A stretch of 64,000 bases of DNA from Gammaproteobacteria bacterium RIFCSPHIGHO2_02_FULL_42_43 (GCA_001801425.1 MGXR01000013.1:62001-126000); one strand, 5' to 3'. Shown: positions 8,627-18,045, counted from the stretch's first letter. Notes: generated by a model not told the origin, from the letters alone. Made by a program: numbers and translations.

Positions 8627-9820
8627 TTACTCCACCGACGGAATCTTCACATCAATATTCACATCCGCTGAATAATCTACTCCATCAACTTCAAAACCAA
8701 ACAGACGATAAAAATCACGCCGATATCCCGCAATATCCGTGATTGATTGAATATTGTCGGTGTTAACCGTCGACCATAATTTTTCAACACCGGCTTGTAC
8801 GTCGGCCTGCATTTCCAAATCATCGATGCGCACACGATCCTCTGCGTCAGTGACAATCGGTTTTCCTGTATAAACAAAATCACGGAACAAACGCTCCATT
8901 TGTTCAATACACCCTTCGTGCGTGCCCTTTTCTTTCATCAAGCGAAATAAAATTGAAATGTAGAGTGGCACCACGGGAATGGCGGAGCTTGCTTGCGTCA
9001 CCACCGCTTTATTCACAGACACGAGTGCTCGGCTACCTGTTTTTTTTAACATTTCATTTAATTGACGTGCCGTTTTCAGCAAATCATCTTTCGCTTTTCC
9101 AATCGTGCCATTTTTATAAATTGCGTGTGTCAACGCAGGGCCGACATACGTATAAGCCATCGTCATCGCATGATCTGCCAATACATTTTCTTTTTTCAAT
9201 GCGTCTATCCACATTGCCCAATCTTCTCCGCCCATCACAGCCACCGTATGCGCAATATCTTCGGCATTCGCAGGCTCCAACATAATCTCGCTCACCGTAC
9301 CTGACATCGGATCCACTGTTTTATTGCGATAATCTTGATTGATGGGTTTTAATGTGGAATGAAATGTCTCGCCCGTTTTGGGATGTGTGCGCCGCGGCGA
9401 CGCTAAACTGTAAATCACGCAATCGACATTGCCGAGATCTTTTTTAATGAGCTCGATGGTTTTATTTTTAATGTCCTCTGAAAACGCATCGCCGTTAATG
9501 GTTTTGGCATATAACCCATCGCGATGCGCAATTTTTTCGAATGCCGCGGTATTATACCAACCTGCGGTTGCAGTGCGTTTATCACTTGCTGGCTTTTCAA
9601 AACAAACGCCGATGGTTTTCGCTTGTCCTGCGTAAGCTGCGACAATGCGAGACGCTAATCCATACCCTGTCGAACAACCAATCACTAATACATTTTTGGG
9701 CGCGCTCGCGATGGCAGAATGCGATTTGACATATTGAATTTGATTCATCACATTTTGATAACAGCCCGCCGGATGAGCGGTCGTGCAAATAAATCCACGC
9801 ACTTTCGGTTCCACAACCAT
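8627..9820 (-). CDS. fabV: Trans-2-enoyl-ACP/CoA reductase FabV
   Basis: FabV is the large SDR-type enoyl reductase that completes the fatty-acid elongation cycle with NADH and is intrinsically resistant to triclosan. The 397 residues start with the typical [20 protein letters not shown]. The Rossmann loop [16 protein letters not shown] lies near residue 45, and [21 protein letters not shown] carries the family's Tyr/Lys catalytic spacing (Y-x8-K type). It may be the only enoyl reductase here, though that cannot be judged from one window. First gene of a unit with the ferredoxin and DUF2797 genes. Confidence 0.96.
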   Translation of the reverse strand: MVVEPKVRGFICTTAHPAGCYQNVMNQIQYVKSHSAIASAPKNVLVIGCSTGYGLASRIVAAYAGQAKTIGVCFEKPASDKRTATAGWYNTAAFEKIAHRDGLYAKTINGDAFSEDIKNKTIELIKKDLGNVDCVIYSLASPRRTHPKTGETFHSTLKPINQDYRNKTVDPMSGTVSEIMLEPANAEDIAHTVAVMGGEDWAMWIDALKKENVLADHAMTMAYTYVGPALTHAIYKNGTIGKAKDDLLKTARQLNEMLKKTGSRALVSVNKAVVTQASSAIPVVPLYISILFRLMKEKGTHEGCIEQMERLFRDFVYTGKPIVTDAEDRVRIDDLEMQADVQAGVEKLWSTVNTDNIQSITDIAGYRRDFYRLFGFEVDGVDYSADVNIDVKIPSVE

Positions 9821-9869
9821 TTATAAAAGCTCCAACAAAATAAATGCAGTCAGTGTACCAGTTAAGCAA

Positions 9870-10017
9870 GAGTTTCGCACTTTGCGAAACTCTCTTTGCG
9901 CGATGGGGGATTCTCAAGGGGGAGAATCGCGATTCTTCCCCTTGAGTGCAAGCGCGAATTCATTTCGCGCGCAGCATCAATTACAGGAAGGGAGTTCGCA
10001 CGAAGTGCGAAACTCCT
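9870..10017. repeat. Cluster of four palindromes between fabV and the 4.5S RNA gene
   Basis: Four inverted repeats lie side by side: GAGTTTCGCA/TGCGAAACTC (9870–9892, 3-nt loop); 16-bp arms with one mismatch and a GC loop (9913–9946); GCGCGAA/TTTCGCGC (about 9952–9971); and an arm pair around GAGTTCGCAC/GTGCGAAACTC (about 9990–10017). The first and last share a GTTTCGCACTT core. They could include the fabV-side and ffs-side regulatory DNA, or be repetitive extragenic palindromes. Translation of this stretch gives only low-complexity frames. Confidence 0.7.
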
Positions 10018-10049
10018 GTTGAGATGGAAAATCTCGATAAAATTAGTTA

Positions 10050-10150
10050 CACTGCACCCCGGTAGTCGCTTGGGTCACCTCGCAGTAATTCGCTACAAAC
10101 CCCGCCAGGCCCGGAAGGGAGCAACGGTAGTAGTAAAATTAGGTGCAGAG
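10050..10150 (+). ncRNA. ffs: 4.5S / signal recognition particle RNA (small bacterial type)
   Basis: The SRP RNA apical hairpin is unmistakable: CCAGGCCCGGAAGGGAGCAA at 10105–10124, with the GGAA tetraloop and the asymmetric loop read by Ffh. The ends pair through TGCACC (10053–10058) and GGTGCA (10142–10147). It sits just upstream of dnaX, the usual gammaproteobacterial position. A TAAAAT at 10037–10042 is a possible -10. Exact ends are estimates from the base pairing. Confidence 0.92.
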
Positions 10151-10191
10151 TGTTGGCTTTTGCGGCTGCCACCTTCAAAAAGGATTGCCAT

Positions 10192-11673
10192 ATGAGTTAT
10201 TTAGCCCTCGCGCGCCAATGGCGCCCCAAAAAATTTTCCGAGGTTGTAGGACAGATCCATATCGTCAAAACCTTGCAAAACGCGCTGTCGCAGCAAAAAA
10301 TTCATCACGCTTATTTGTTTACTGGAATGCATGGCACCGGCAAAACAACTTGCGCGCGCATCTTTGCCAAATGTTTAAATTGCGAAACCGGCGTCACACC
10401 CACCCCCTGTGAAACGTGCAGCAATTGCCAAGAAATCAACGAAGGCCGATTTCCGGATTTATATGAGATCGATGCGGCATCGCGCACCAAAGTCGAAGAC
10501 ACACGTGACCTACTCGACAGAATTCCTTACGCACCAACGAAAGGCCGCTTTAAAATTTATTTGATCGATGAAGTGCACATGCTTTCTACGCATAGTTTCA
10601 ACGCGTTATTAAAAACTTTAGAAGAACCACCTCAACACGTCAAATTTTTATTAGCGACCACCGATCCACAAAAATTACCGGCGACGGTATTGTCACGCTG
10701 CCTGCAATTTCATTTATCCAAAATGTCTGCGGAAGAAATCACAACCCAACTCACGCATATTTTATCTTCAGAAAAAATAAAATTCGAACCAGAGGCGATT
10801 ACGCTCGTTGCAGAAGCGTCGGGCGGCAGCATGCGTGATGCATTAACACTGCTGGATCAATGCATCGCTCACGGCAACAACACCGTGACAATCGCAGACA
10901 CGCAAGCGCTGCTGGGGCTATCCAATCAAGCGGAAATCTTATCATTACTCAAGGCAATTCATGCAAAAAATGCCACCGAAGCGCTGACCATCACCCATCG
11001 ATTGGCAACACAGGGTGTGCATTTTGCGCGCGCGTTGTCGCAGTTGTTAACGTTGCTGCATCACATCGCCGTGGCACGCCTGATTGGAAAAAAAGAAATT
11101 TTCGCCTTGCCGCCGGATGAAACGCACCGTTATTATCAAATCGCCTTGCAGGCACAAAAAGAATTAAGCATTGCGCCAACAATGCAGATGGGGTTTGAAA
11201 TGATGGTGCTGCGCATGATGGCTGGCAATCCCGAGAATGCAAAACCACCCGTAAAAACTGAAAACAATCTTAAAGAACCACCAAAAAAACCCGTGATAAT
11301 GCATTGGAATAATGTCATTAATGATTTAAACTTGTCTGGCGCTACCTTAGCATTGGCAATGCAATGTGTGCAGCAAAGCTTTGAGGAAAATGTGTTGCAG
11401 CTTCTGCTACAGCCAAAGTGCAAAGCGCTCTTGAATGTGCGTCACCAGGAACGCATTCAAGAAGCGATGACCGCACTGTGTGGCTGCCCCGTTCGAGTAA
11501 CGATTACAATAACGGAAAACACAGCGGAAACGCCGATGCAACGAGAGCAGCGTGCGAAAAAAATAGAAGTGGCGCAAACAAAAGTAGCGATAACAAATGA
11601 CGCGACCGTGCAGCGAATGCTAAAAACATTTGATGCAAGTATCGTTGAAGAAAGTATCGAAACGCAAAAATGA
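10192..11673 (+). CDS. dnaX: DNA polymerase III subunit tau/gamma
   Basis: The clamp-loader ATPase of the replicase. The ATG at 10192 ([21 protein letters not shown]) follows an AAAAAGGA ribosome site; a longer frame from 10150 runs back into the SRP RNA and is rejected. At 493 residues it is shorter than E. coli tau. Walker A is GMHGTGKT (45–52), the zinc-binding cysteines are Cys64, 73, 76 and 79, and [10 protein letters not shown] is the DExH box, followed by the sensor region [15 protein letters not shown]. The C-terminal third is less conserved. It leads a dnaX–ybaB-like–recR–ybaB run. Confidence 0.95.
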   Translation: MSYLALARQWRPKKFSEVVGQIHIVKTLQNALSQQKIHHAYLFTGMHGTGKTTCARIFAKCLNCETGVTPTPCETCSNCQEINEGRFPDLYEIDAASRTKVEDTRDLLDRIPYAPTKGRFKIYLIDEVHMLSTHSFNALLKTLEEPPQHVKFLLATTDPQKLPATVLSRCLQFHLSKMSAEEITTQLTHILSSEKIKFEPEAITLVAEASGGSMRDALTLLDQCIAHGNNTVTIADTQALLGLSNQAEILSLLKAIHAKNATEALTITHRLATQGVHFARALSQLLTLLHHIAVARLIGKKEIFALPPDETHRYYQIALQAQKELSIAPTMQMGFEMMVLRMMAGNPENAKPPVKTENNLKEPPKKPVIMHWNNVINDLNLSGATLALAMQCVQQSFEENVLQLLLQPKCKALLNVRHQERIQEAMTALCGCPVRVTITITENTAETPMQREQRAKKIEVAQTKVAITNDATVQRMLKTFDASIVEESIETQK

Positions 11674-11680
11674 GGTTATC

Positions 11681-12070
11681 ATGACTGATCCAAACGAAGA
11701 TCAATTACTAGCAAATATCAAAAACAGTATTGCAGACATGCAAAATCAAATGCAGTCCACGTATCAAAATTTGGCCGACATCAAAGTTTCTGCAAAATCA
11801 CATGACGATTTGGTAGAAATTGTTCTAACTGCAACTTACGCATTCGAAGACATTCAATTCGATAACCGTGCATTGCAAGGCGGTGTCACCGAATTTAAAA
11901 AACGCATCCGTGAAGCTTTCACCAATGTCGTTAAAAAAGTGCAAGAAGCCACGCAAGCAAAAACATTGGAATTATTACAACAAATGAAAATCCCGGATGA
12001 GATTCGCAATTTATCATCGCCGAGTGATCAGAAAGGTGACGACGATAAAGGCGGTGGATCGAACGGTTAA
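11681..12070 (+). CDS. YbaB/EbfC-family nucleoid protein, divergent paralogue
   Basis: A 129-residue protein starting [16 protein letters not shown] (ATG 11681, eight bases after the dnaX stop). It has the YbaB layout: an N-terminal helix ([21 protein letters not shown]), a short beta sheet ([23 protein letters not shown]), and a C-terminal helix. An acidic and Gly-rich tail ([11 protein letters not shown]) is added. A second, more typical YbaB follows recR, so the locus carries two copies. Assignment is by fold pattern and position rather than strong identity. Confidence 0.65.
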   Translation: MTDPNEDQLLANIKNSIADMQNQMQSTYQNLADIKVSAKSHDDLVEIVLTATYAFEDIQFDNRALQGGVTEFKKRIREAFTNVVKKVQEATQAKTLELLQQMKIPDEIRNLSSPSDQKGDDDKGGGSNG

Positions 12071-12101
12071 TAATGAATAAAGACGCGGCAAAATATAACC
12101 T

Positions 12102-12206
12102 CGTCGACTGAGGAGGTGGCGCGGTGTGACTCCCCGTTCGCGCAGCCCGTTATCTTGCGGGCGAGCAAATGGGGTCACACCGCAGCCGGATCCCCGCAAG
12201 TCGACG
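12102..12206. repeat. Long compound hairpin between the YbaB-like gene and recR
   Basis: Outer arms CGTCGACT (12102–12109) and AGTCGACG (12199–12206) enclose GCGGTGTGA/TCACACCGC plus CCCC/GGGG and an inner GCCCG/CGGGC stem (12121–12183). The whole can fold as one extended stem-loop of about 105 nt. The recR ribosome site (GAGG near 12234) lies just beyond it. It may be a mobile palindromic repeat or an mRNA element that controls recR; no related copy was seen elsewhere in this window. Confidence 0.65.
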
Positions 12207-12243
12207 AATCAAAAATTCGCGTCTGCCTAATTTGAGGCATGTA

Positions 12244-12843
12244 ATGTTTAGCCCGCTGACAAAGCAACTCATCGACGCATTTCGCGGCTTGCCTGGCATT
12301 GGACCTAAATCAGCGCAACGTTTAACGTATCAATTACTCGCAGACAGTGGAAAAGAAAAAGCGCATTTGCTTTCAGATGCGCTCAAGCAAGCGGCATTAT
12401 CAGTTGCTCACTGTCAGCAATGCCGCCAATTCACCGAAGAAACAATCTGCGCGATTTGCAAAAACAGCAAACGTGATCACAGCTTGTTGTGCGTCGTCGA
12501 AAATCCATCGGACATGATTGCGCTTGAACAAACACACGCATTTCACGGTGTGTATTTCGTGTTGCATGGGCATTTGTCGCCGCTTGACGGCGTGACGCCC
12601 GACGATTTACACATCCCTCAATTGCTGTCGCGTTTGCAAAACGAATCCATTCGTGAAATCATTTTGGCAACCAATCCCACGGTTGAAGGAAAAGCAACGG
12701 CGCAATATATCGCCGGTCGCATTGATGCCAATAAAATCAGCTGCACGAGGATCGCGCACGGTGTGCCGATGGGTGGGGAATTGGAATATTTGGATGGAAG
12801 CACGTTGTCGCACGCATTTTATTCGCGTCGACCTGTTGAGTGA
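12244..12843 (+). CDS. recR: Recombination mediator RecR
   Basis: RecR works with RecF/RecO to load RecA at gaps. The ATG at 12244 (MFSPLTKQLIDAFRGLPGIGPKSAQRL) gives 199 residues, the usual length; the longer frame from 12169 runs through the upstream palindrome. The helix-hairpin-helix is at residues 10–27. The zinc finger is CQQCRQFTEETICAIC, and the Toprim domain (LCVVENPSDMIALE, then EIILATNPTVEGKATAQYIA) follows. TGAGG lies 6 bp upstream of the start. Confidence 0.96.
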   Translation: MFSPLTKQLIDAFRGLPGIGPKSAQRLTYQLLADSGKEKAHLLSDALKQAALSVAHCQQCRQFTEETICAICKNSKRDHSLLCVVENPSDMIALEQTHAFHGVYFVLHGHLSPLDGVTPDDLHIPQLLSRLQNESIREIILATNPTVEGKATAQYIAGRIDANKISCTRIAHGVPMGGELEYLDGSTLSHAFYSRRPVE

Positions 12844-12858
12844 CAACTTGAGGTGACT

Positions 12859-13176
12859 ATGTTTGGTGATAAATTAAATTTAGGCAATTTGGCAAGTCTC
12901 ATGAAAAATGCCGGAAAAATTCAAGACATGATGAAAGAAGCGCAAGAAAAATTAAAAAAAATTGAAGTACTGGGCGAATCCGGCGCGGGTGCTGTTAAAA
13001 TTATTTTTGATGCGCAAAATTATGCAAAATCTGTGACTATCGACGATGAAATTTTGAAAGAAAATAAAGAAGTCTTGCAAGAGTTAATCACTGCTGCGAT
13101 CAACGATGGCGCCAAAAAAATTGAAAAAGAAAAAGAAAAACTCGTCGGTAACGCCGGTGGATTATTAAATGAATAA
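12859..13176 (+). CDS. ybaB: YbaB/EbfC nucleoid-associated protein
   Basis: A canonical YbaB: a small dimeric DNA-binding protein that binds the nucleoid and is commonly encoded next to recR and dnaX. The ATG at 12859 (MFGDKLNLGNLASLMKNAGKIQDMM) has a GAGGTG ribosome site directly upstream; a GTG two codons earlier is less likely. The 105 residues show the LMKNAGKIQDMMKEAQEKL helix, the beta hairpin GAGAVKIIFDAQNYAKSVTIDDE, and a C-terminal helix ending GNAGGLLNE. Confidence 0.93.
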   Translation: MFGDKLNLGNLASLMKNAGKIQDMMKEAQEKLKKIEVLGESGAGAVKIIFDAQNYAKSVTIDDEILKENKEVLQELITAAINDGAKKIEKEKEKLVGNAGGLLNE

Positions 13177-13180
13177 AGAG

Positions 13181-13230
13181 CCGCGCGCGTAAGCAAGCGA
13201 TATTTTCTTGCCGCGCGCGTAAGCAAGCGA
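13181..13230. repeat. Two direct copies of a 20-bp unit with 30-bp period
   Basis: CCGCGCGCGTAAGCAAGCGA occurs at 13181–13200 and 13211–13230, separated by TATTTTCTTG, just before cbpA. A related pattern (GCGCG, GTAAGC, AGCAAGTGCG in the same order) lies upstream of greA on the other strand (about 32415–32455), so this may be a small dispersed repeat family. Confidence 0.7.
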
Positions 13231-13257
13231 GATTTGCGAAGCAAGTGCGTGAAGCAT

Positions 13258-14160
13258 ATGGAATTCAAAGACTACTACCAAACTTTGGGTGTTGAGAAAA
13301 CCGCAACACCCGACGAAATCAAAAAACAATATCGTCGGCTCGCGCACAAATATCATCCGGACGTCAGCAAAGAAAAAGGCGCTGAAGAAAAATTTAAGGC
13401 GATGAAAGAAGCCTATGAAGTTTTAAAAGATCCTGAAAAGCGCAAAGCCTACGATCAAATGGGCAGCGGTTATCGCGGCGGCGAATCATTCACTCCACCA
13501 CCCGGCTGGGAATTTCAAGGCGCACGCGCGGGCAACACGCGCCATGCGCAAGCCGATTTCAGTGATTTTTTTGAATCCTTGTTTGGTCATCAAGCGCGCG
13601 GCGCGCATCACCACTCTTTTCAGCAACGCGGTGAAGATCAGCACAGTAAAATTGCCATTACTCTCGAAGAAGCATTTCATGGTGTTGAGAAACGCATTGC
13701 TTTATCCGCTGGAAATGGTCAAGTGCGTGAACTGAACATTAAAATTCCCGCGGGTATCATGCAAGGACAGCAAATGCGTTTAACAGGTCAAGGCATGCCG
13801 GGATTCAATGGCGGAAAAAATGGAGATCTGTATTTAGAAATTCATTTTCAAAAACACCCTCGCTTCATCATCGATAAAAAAGATATTTTTTTGAATTTAC
13901 CGGTGACGCCGTGGGAAGCAGCGCTTGGCGAAAAAATTGAAGTGCCGACATTGGGCGGCGCAATTGCAGTCACCTTACCAAAACATTCTCAAACTGGGCA
14001 AAAAATTCGATTAAAAGCACGCGGCCTTCCGGGCGATCCCGCTGGTGATCAATATATAACACTGTTGGTGCATATCCCCGAACCAAAAAACGACGCGCAA
14101 AATGCATTGTATGAAAAAATGAAAGCAGAAATGCCATTTAATCCGAGAGAAAGTAAGTGA
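13258..14160 (+). CDS. cbpA: DnaJ-family curved-DNA-binding protein CbpA
   Basis: A co-chaperone of DnaK that also binds curved DNA. The ATG at 13258 (MEFKDYYQTLGVEKTATPDEIKK) gives 300 residues. The J domain has the HPD motif (YHPDVSK), a Gly/Phe-rich linker follows, and two beta-barrel substrate-binding domains make up the rest; there is no Cys-rich zinc domain, which separates CbpA from DnaJ. It is followed 12 bp later by its modulator cbpM. The ribosome site is poor, and the 20-bp tandem repeat lies in the leader. Confidence 0.94.
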   Translation: MEFKDYYQTLGVEKTATPDEIKKQYRRLAHKYHPDVSKEKGAEEKFKAMKEAYEVLKDPEKRKAYDQMGSGYRGGESFTPPPGWEFQGARAGNTRHAQADFSDFFESLFGHQARGAHHHSFQQRGEDQHSKIAITLEEAFHGVEKRIALSAGNGQVRELNIKIPAGIMQGQQMRLTGQGMPGFNGGKNGDLYLEIHFQKHPRFIIDKKDIFLNLPVTPWEAALGEKIEVPTLGGAIAVTLPKHSQTGQKIRLKARGLPGDPAGDQYITLLVHIPEPKNDAQNALYEKMKAEMPFNPRESK

Positions 14161-14172
14161 GTAAACAAAAAT

Positions 14173-14484
14173 ATGAAATATATTTCCGGAACCCTCATCA
14201 ATGACACCACCACCCTCACCTTCGACGAAATTTGCACCGCTGTGCACGCCGATGATGATCTGGTGATTCAACTCATCGAATATCAGATCATCCAACCCAA
14301 AGGAAAAAATAAAAAAGAGTGGGCGTTCGATCACATCGCTCTCAAACGCGCACGCCTCGCGTGCAATTTTTATTACGATCTTGACGTGAATCTCGCTGGC
14401 ATTGAATTATTGCTCAATCTGCTTGAGCGAATTGAAACATTGGAAATCAACTTGCAAAAATATGAAAAATTAAAGAGGTATTAA
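14173..14484 (+). CDS. cbpM: Chaperone modulator CbpM
   Basis: A 103-residue MerR-like helical protein that in E. coli binds the CbpA J domain and inhibits both its chaperone and DNA-binding roles. The N-terminal YISGTLINDTTTLTFDEICTA region, the central WAFDHIALKRARLACNF and the C-terminal leucine-rich helix match the family. Its location directly after cbpA is the strongest support. The 3' end overlaps the convergent ketosynthase gene of the polyene operon by 38 bp, so the two transcription units run into each other. Confidence 0.88.
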   Translation: MKYISGTLINDTTTLTFDEICTAVHADDDLVIQLIEYQIIQPKGKNKKEWAFDHIALKRARLACNFYYDLDVNLAGIELLLNLLERIETLEINLQKYEKLKRY

Positions 14485-15682
14485 CTCCACCAAAGGCAAA
14501 GTTATTACTCACAATATATTGGCAATCAATTTCTCGTTCTGAATTCATAATATAATCTAGCGTAGCGCAATTTGGATCAACCTGATTTAGATTAATAGTG
14601 GGCGCAAATCGCTGGTCATTCATCATATGAATACTGAGCCATGCTTCAATTGCCCCGCAAGCACCCAGCGTATGACCAAAATAACTTTTTAATGAACTAA
14701 TCGGTGTTTGAACACCAAAAACATTGTGCGTTGCATAAGATTCTGCAATATCGCCTTGCTCAGTTGCCGTACCATGCGCACAAATATAGCCAATTTCTTT
14801 GGGTGATAATTTCGCATCTTGCAATGCTAATTCAATCGCTTTTTGCATTGTCGCACTCTCAGGTTGCGTAATATGATTTGCATCACAATTTGTCCCAAAT
14901 CCCACTACCTCAGCGTAGATTGTTGCATGACGTGCCAATGCGTGCGGCAATGATTCCAAAACTAATGTGCACGCACCTTCGCCGATGACCAAACCATCCC
15001 GCTCTTTATCAAATGGTTTTGGTGTTAATTGCGGCGTACTATTTTTTTGACTGGTCGCGTAAAGTGTGTCAAAGACAGCAACTTGACTCGGACACAATTC
15101 TTCAGCGCCACCAGCGATCATGACATCTTGATATCCGTTTTTTATTGTTTCATATGCATACCCAATCGCTTGACTGCTAGAAGTGCAGGCACTTGATGTT
15201 GGAATCAAACGTCCTGCGATTTTAAAAAATAACGCTATATTAACAGCGCATGTATGACTCATTGCTTTAATGTAAGTGGATGCTGTAATTCTTCTTAGTG
15301 TTGATTCTGTTTGAATCAATGCTAAATCTGCCAGAGGAGCAGAACTTCCTGCGCAAGAACCATAAGCAACACCCATTCTGCCATCAGACAAAATAGCGCT
15401 ATTTTCAAGCAAATTTGCATCTTTTAGCGCAGCTTCAGTTGCAACAACGGCAAGTTGCGCAATACGTCCCATTGAGCGAACCTGTTTTCTCGTGAAATAC
15501 GCTGGCAATTGAAAATCCAGAATTGGCCCGCCCAAACAAGTGTGCAACCCTTCAATTTTTTTCCAATCTTCAATTACTGCGACGCCCGTCTTCTTCTGTC
15601 GCATGTTGGATTGAATTTGATTCCAGTTATTACCAAGTGACGTCAATCCACCCATTCCAGTAATAACAACCCGGGTACTCAC
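14447..15682 (-). CDS. Aryl-polyene-type beta-ketoacyl-ACP synthase (distal)
   Basis: A FabF-like condensing enzyme of 411 residues that elongates the polyene chain on an acyl carrier protein. The catalytic triad is complete: SACTSSSQA (Cys), HGTATEQGD (His) and SYFGHTLGACGA (His). Thiolase-fold Gly-rich C-terminus NNFAFGGVN. It is the last gene of the 17-kb polyene operon and overlaps the ketoreductase gene by 4 bp. Known aryl polyene clusters encode two catalytic synthases plus a chain-length factor, and all three are found here. Confidence 0.9.
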   Translation of the reverse strand: MSTRVVITGMGGLTSLGNNWNQIQSNMRQKKTGVAVIEDWKKIEGLHTCLGGPILDFQLPAYFTRKQVRSMGRIAQLAVVATEAALKDANLLENSAILSDGRMGVAYGSCAGSSAPLADLALIQTESTLRRITASTYIKAMSHTCAVNIALFFKIAGRLIPTSSACTSSSQAIGYAYETIKNGYQDVMIAGGAEELCPSQVAVFDTLYATSQKNSTPQLTPKPFDKERDGLVIGEGACTLVLESLPHALARHATIYAEVVGFGTNCDANHITQPESATMQKAIELALQDAKLSPKEIGYICAHGTATEQGDIAESYATHNVFGVQTPISSLKSYFGHTLGACGAIEAWLSIHMMNDQRFAPTINLNQVDPNCATLDYIMNSEREIDCQYIVSNNFAFGGVNTSLIFHIFAS

Positions 15683-16401
15683 ACCAGTCCTCCATTGATT
15701 GAAATGACCTGACGGGTCACATATCCCGCGATATCTGACATTAAATAATTAATGAGGCCAGCCACCTCCTCAGGAGATGCAACACGTCTCGCCGGAATAC
15801 TTTTCAGCACACGGTCTAGTTCAAGATTTGCAATCATGTCAGTATCCACCAAGCCAGGGGCAACACAATTCACTGTGATATTGCGTTTTGCTAACTCTAA
15901 TGCCAATGCTTTGGTCGCACCAATAATACCTGCTTTTGACGCACTATAATTCACTTGTCCACGGTTTCCAACAATTCCAGAAACAGAAGTCAATGTCACA
16001 ATTCGACCTCCTTTTCTTGCTTGAATCATTGGCATGACACAAGGTTTTAATACATTAAAAAAACCATCCAAGTTGGTATGCACAACAGCATCCCAGTGTT
16101 CACCAGTCATGCTGGGAAAAATGACGTCATGATTAATACTTGCATTGCAGACAACTCCATAAAGAGCGCCGTTTTTTTCAATATTTTTTGTAATAGTCGC
16201 TTTGCATGCTTCTCTGTCTAAAATATCAAAACTGACAATCTCGCCGCTTCCACCAGAAGATTTGATCATGTCGAGTGTATCATTCGCAGCTACTTCATCC
16301 TTATTATAATGAACGAGCACATAAAATTGATGATGAGCCAACATAATTGCAGTTGCTTTTCCAATACCTCTACTTGCGCCAGTTATTAATACCCGCCTCA
16401 T
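15679..16401 (-). CDS. 3-oxoacyl-ACP reductase (FabG-like) of the polyene pathway
   Basis: A 240-residue short-chain dehydrogenase that reduces the beta-keto group with NADPH during each polyene extension. The cofactor loop is TGASRGIGKATA (residues 7–18), with the N-A-S segment CNASINHDV and the catalytic Ser–Tyr–Lys set (TSVSGIVG, YSASKAG). The C-terminus ends in GYVTRQVISINGGLV. It overlaps the dehydratase gene upstream by 32 bp and the distal synthase by 4 bp. Confidence 0.93.
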   Translation of the reverse strand: MRRVLITGASRGIGKATAIMLAHHQFYVLVHYNKDEVAANDTLDMIKSSGGSGEIVSFDILDREACKATITKNIEKNGALYGVVCNASINHDVIFPSMTGEHWDAVVHTNLDGFFNVLKPCVMPMIQARKGGRIVTLTSVSGIVGNRGQVNYSASKAGIIGATKALALELAKRNITVNCVAPGLVDTDMIANLELDRVLKSIPARRVASPEEVAGLINYLMSDIAGYVTRQVISINGGLV

Positions 16402-16855
16402 TTTTTTTATTTCCTTTCAGTATTTCTTTTAATTGACTCTCAGATGGTTGATAGGCATTCAGCTTTGCAGAAACCACGCATTCATCTCGACAAAATATTT
16501 TTCCATTAAAAACAGCGACGCTACCTTCCATGTAGACTTTGCTTGCTTCGATAATTAATTTATCTCCCAATGAAAATAGTTTATTTTTGTTTAAAAACTG
16601 CCTCGCGCTCAATAATAGGCCGGTTTTAGGTGTATTTCCAGCGCCGTGATAACTTGCAAATAACGCAACTGCTTGTGCCATCAACTCAATACCAACCCAA
16701 GTGTAAATTCCGTCAATATCGGCATCATAAAAAATATTATCCTCATTGACTTGCATATCGCACTGTACAAAATCATCTGTAATTTTGATGACATGATGAA
16801 TTAAACGCATTTTACCGGTTTGAGGCAACAGATTGTCCAGTGAGAGATCTCTCAT
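16370..16855 (-). CDS. 3-hydroxyacyl-ACP dehydratase (hot-dog) of the polyene pathway
   Basis: A 161-residue hot-dog protein related to the ApeP-type dehydratases of aryl polyene clusters, which work with a second small dehydratase (here at 25426–25767) to remove water and leave the conjugated double bond. Visible features: NLLPQTGKMRLIHHVIKI at the start, YTWVGIELMAQAVALFASYHG (central hot-dog helix), and a terminal basic segment. Overlaps both neighbours (4 and 32 bp). Confidence 0.85.
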   Translation of the reverse strand: MRDLSLDNLLPQTGKMRLIHHVIKITDDFVQCDMQVNEDNIFYDADIDGIYTWVGIELMAQAVALFASYHGAGNTPKTGLLLSARQFLNKNKLFSLGDKLIIEASKVYMEGSVAVFNGKIFCRDECVVSAKLNAYQPSESQLKEILKGNKKNEAGINNWRK

Positions 16856-18045
16856 AACACCCCTTCAATAATCAGGCTTACATTACTGCCGCCAAAAGCA
16901 AATGAATTACTCATAAAAATAGGATTTTTGAAGTATGTGTCTTCAGCGATCAAATTTATTAGGGGAAGATTCAAGTCAACTTCAGAATCCCAAAGATGTT
17001 TTGGTAACAGTTTGGTTGGATTGTGATGCGATAATAGCAACCAACATAATCCCAATTCTTGAGCTGCTGCAGCGCCCAGTGTATGGCCTAGTAACGGTTT
17101 TGTTGAACTGCACAAAGGAGCCTTTTCAAAGAGTGAGTTTATAACATAACTTTCCATTTCATCATTTTTTTTTGTTCCAGTGCCATGTAAATTAATATAT
17201 CCAATATCATCTGGTGCACGACCAGCACTGCGCAACGCTTGTTTGATTGCTAATTTCGCGCCAGCGCCACTTGGATCCGGCGTTGCAATATGATATCCAT
17301 CGGATGACTCACCAACGCCACTTAACTTGATGGCAGATTTCTTTTTCGTTAATACAAATAATGCCGCGCCTTCACCAATATTTAAACCCTGTCTGTTTTT
17401 ACTAAATGGATTACAAATAGATTTTGATAGGAGCCCAAGACTATCAAATCCATTCAGAGTTAAACCACATAATGAATCGCTACCACCTGCGATGACAGCA
17501 TCGCAAATACCTGCGCGAATGAGACGCGCCGCTTCAGCAATCGCTTTTCCGCTCGAAGAACACGCTGTTGACACTGTGTAATGCACGCCAGTAATGTCTG
17601 CATAAAAACTCAAAAACGCCGAGCAGGAACCAATCTCTTGTTGTTCATAATGAAATGATGTATTAAATTTTTTATATTTTAGGTAATGCGTCATCGCTAT
17701 TTCTGCAGTAGCAATGCCTGATGTGCTGGTACCTAACACTACGCCAATTCTGTGTTTGCCATAATGCGCTTTTAATTCTGAAATTTCCTTTTCAATCTGC
17801 AGATAAGCGGTTGCTAATAGTTGATTATTGCGGCAATGATATTTTTCTAAATAGTCTGGTAAGTCAACCAGCGAAACATCCACAGATGCAACCAATGTTT
17901 TATTACCGCTAATCAATTCTTCAAATGGATGCATGCCTTTCTGACTATTCTTTAGAAAATTTTCGCATACTGATGTTCTCGTCCCACCCAACGCATTAAC
18001 AATGCCCAAGTTTGCAAGATATATTGAATTTTCATTTCCCATCAT
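16852..18045 (-). CDS. Beta-ketoacyl-ACP synthase (proximal)
   Basis: A second condensing enzyme (397 residues) of the polyene operon. The Cys–His–His set is intact (STACSSSGKA, HGTGTKKND, KPLLGHTLGAAAA), so it is catalytic rather than a chain-length factor. It is clearly divergent from the distal synthase and may prefer a different chain length or the starter step, which is inference. The start has two adjacent ATGs; the first overlaps the stop of the DUF3261 gene (ATGATGG), giving translational coupling. Confidence 0.88.
   Translation of the reverse strand: MMGNENSIYLANLGIVNALGGTRTSVCENFLKNSQKGMHPFEELISGNKTLVASVDVSLVDLPDYLEKYHCRNNQLLATAYLQIEKEISELKAHYGKHRIGVVLGTSTSGIATAEIAMTHYLKYKKFNTSFHYEQQEIGSCSAFLSFYADITGVHYTVSTACSSSGKAIAEAARLIRAGICDAVIAGGSDSLCGLTLNGFDSLGLLSKSICNPFSKNRQGLNIGEGAALFVLTKKKSAIKLSGVGESSDGYHIATPDPSGAGAKLAIKQALRSAGRAPDDIGYINLHGTGTKKNDEMESYVINSLFEKAPLCSSTKPLLGHTLGAAAAQELGLCWLLLSHHNPTKLLPKHLWDSEVDLNLPLINLIAEDTYFKNPIFMSNSFAFGGSNVSLIIEGVL

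Noticed and set aside
9783-10195. Forward frames between fabV and dnaX
   Set aside because: They run through palindromes and the 4.5S RNA gene; only the RNA is real.
11555-11575. Run of seven A's in dnaX as a programmed frameshift giving gamma
   Set aside because: It lies near the very end of the gene, where a shift would not give a gamma-sized product, and no stimulating stem was seen.
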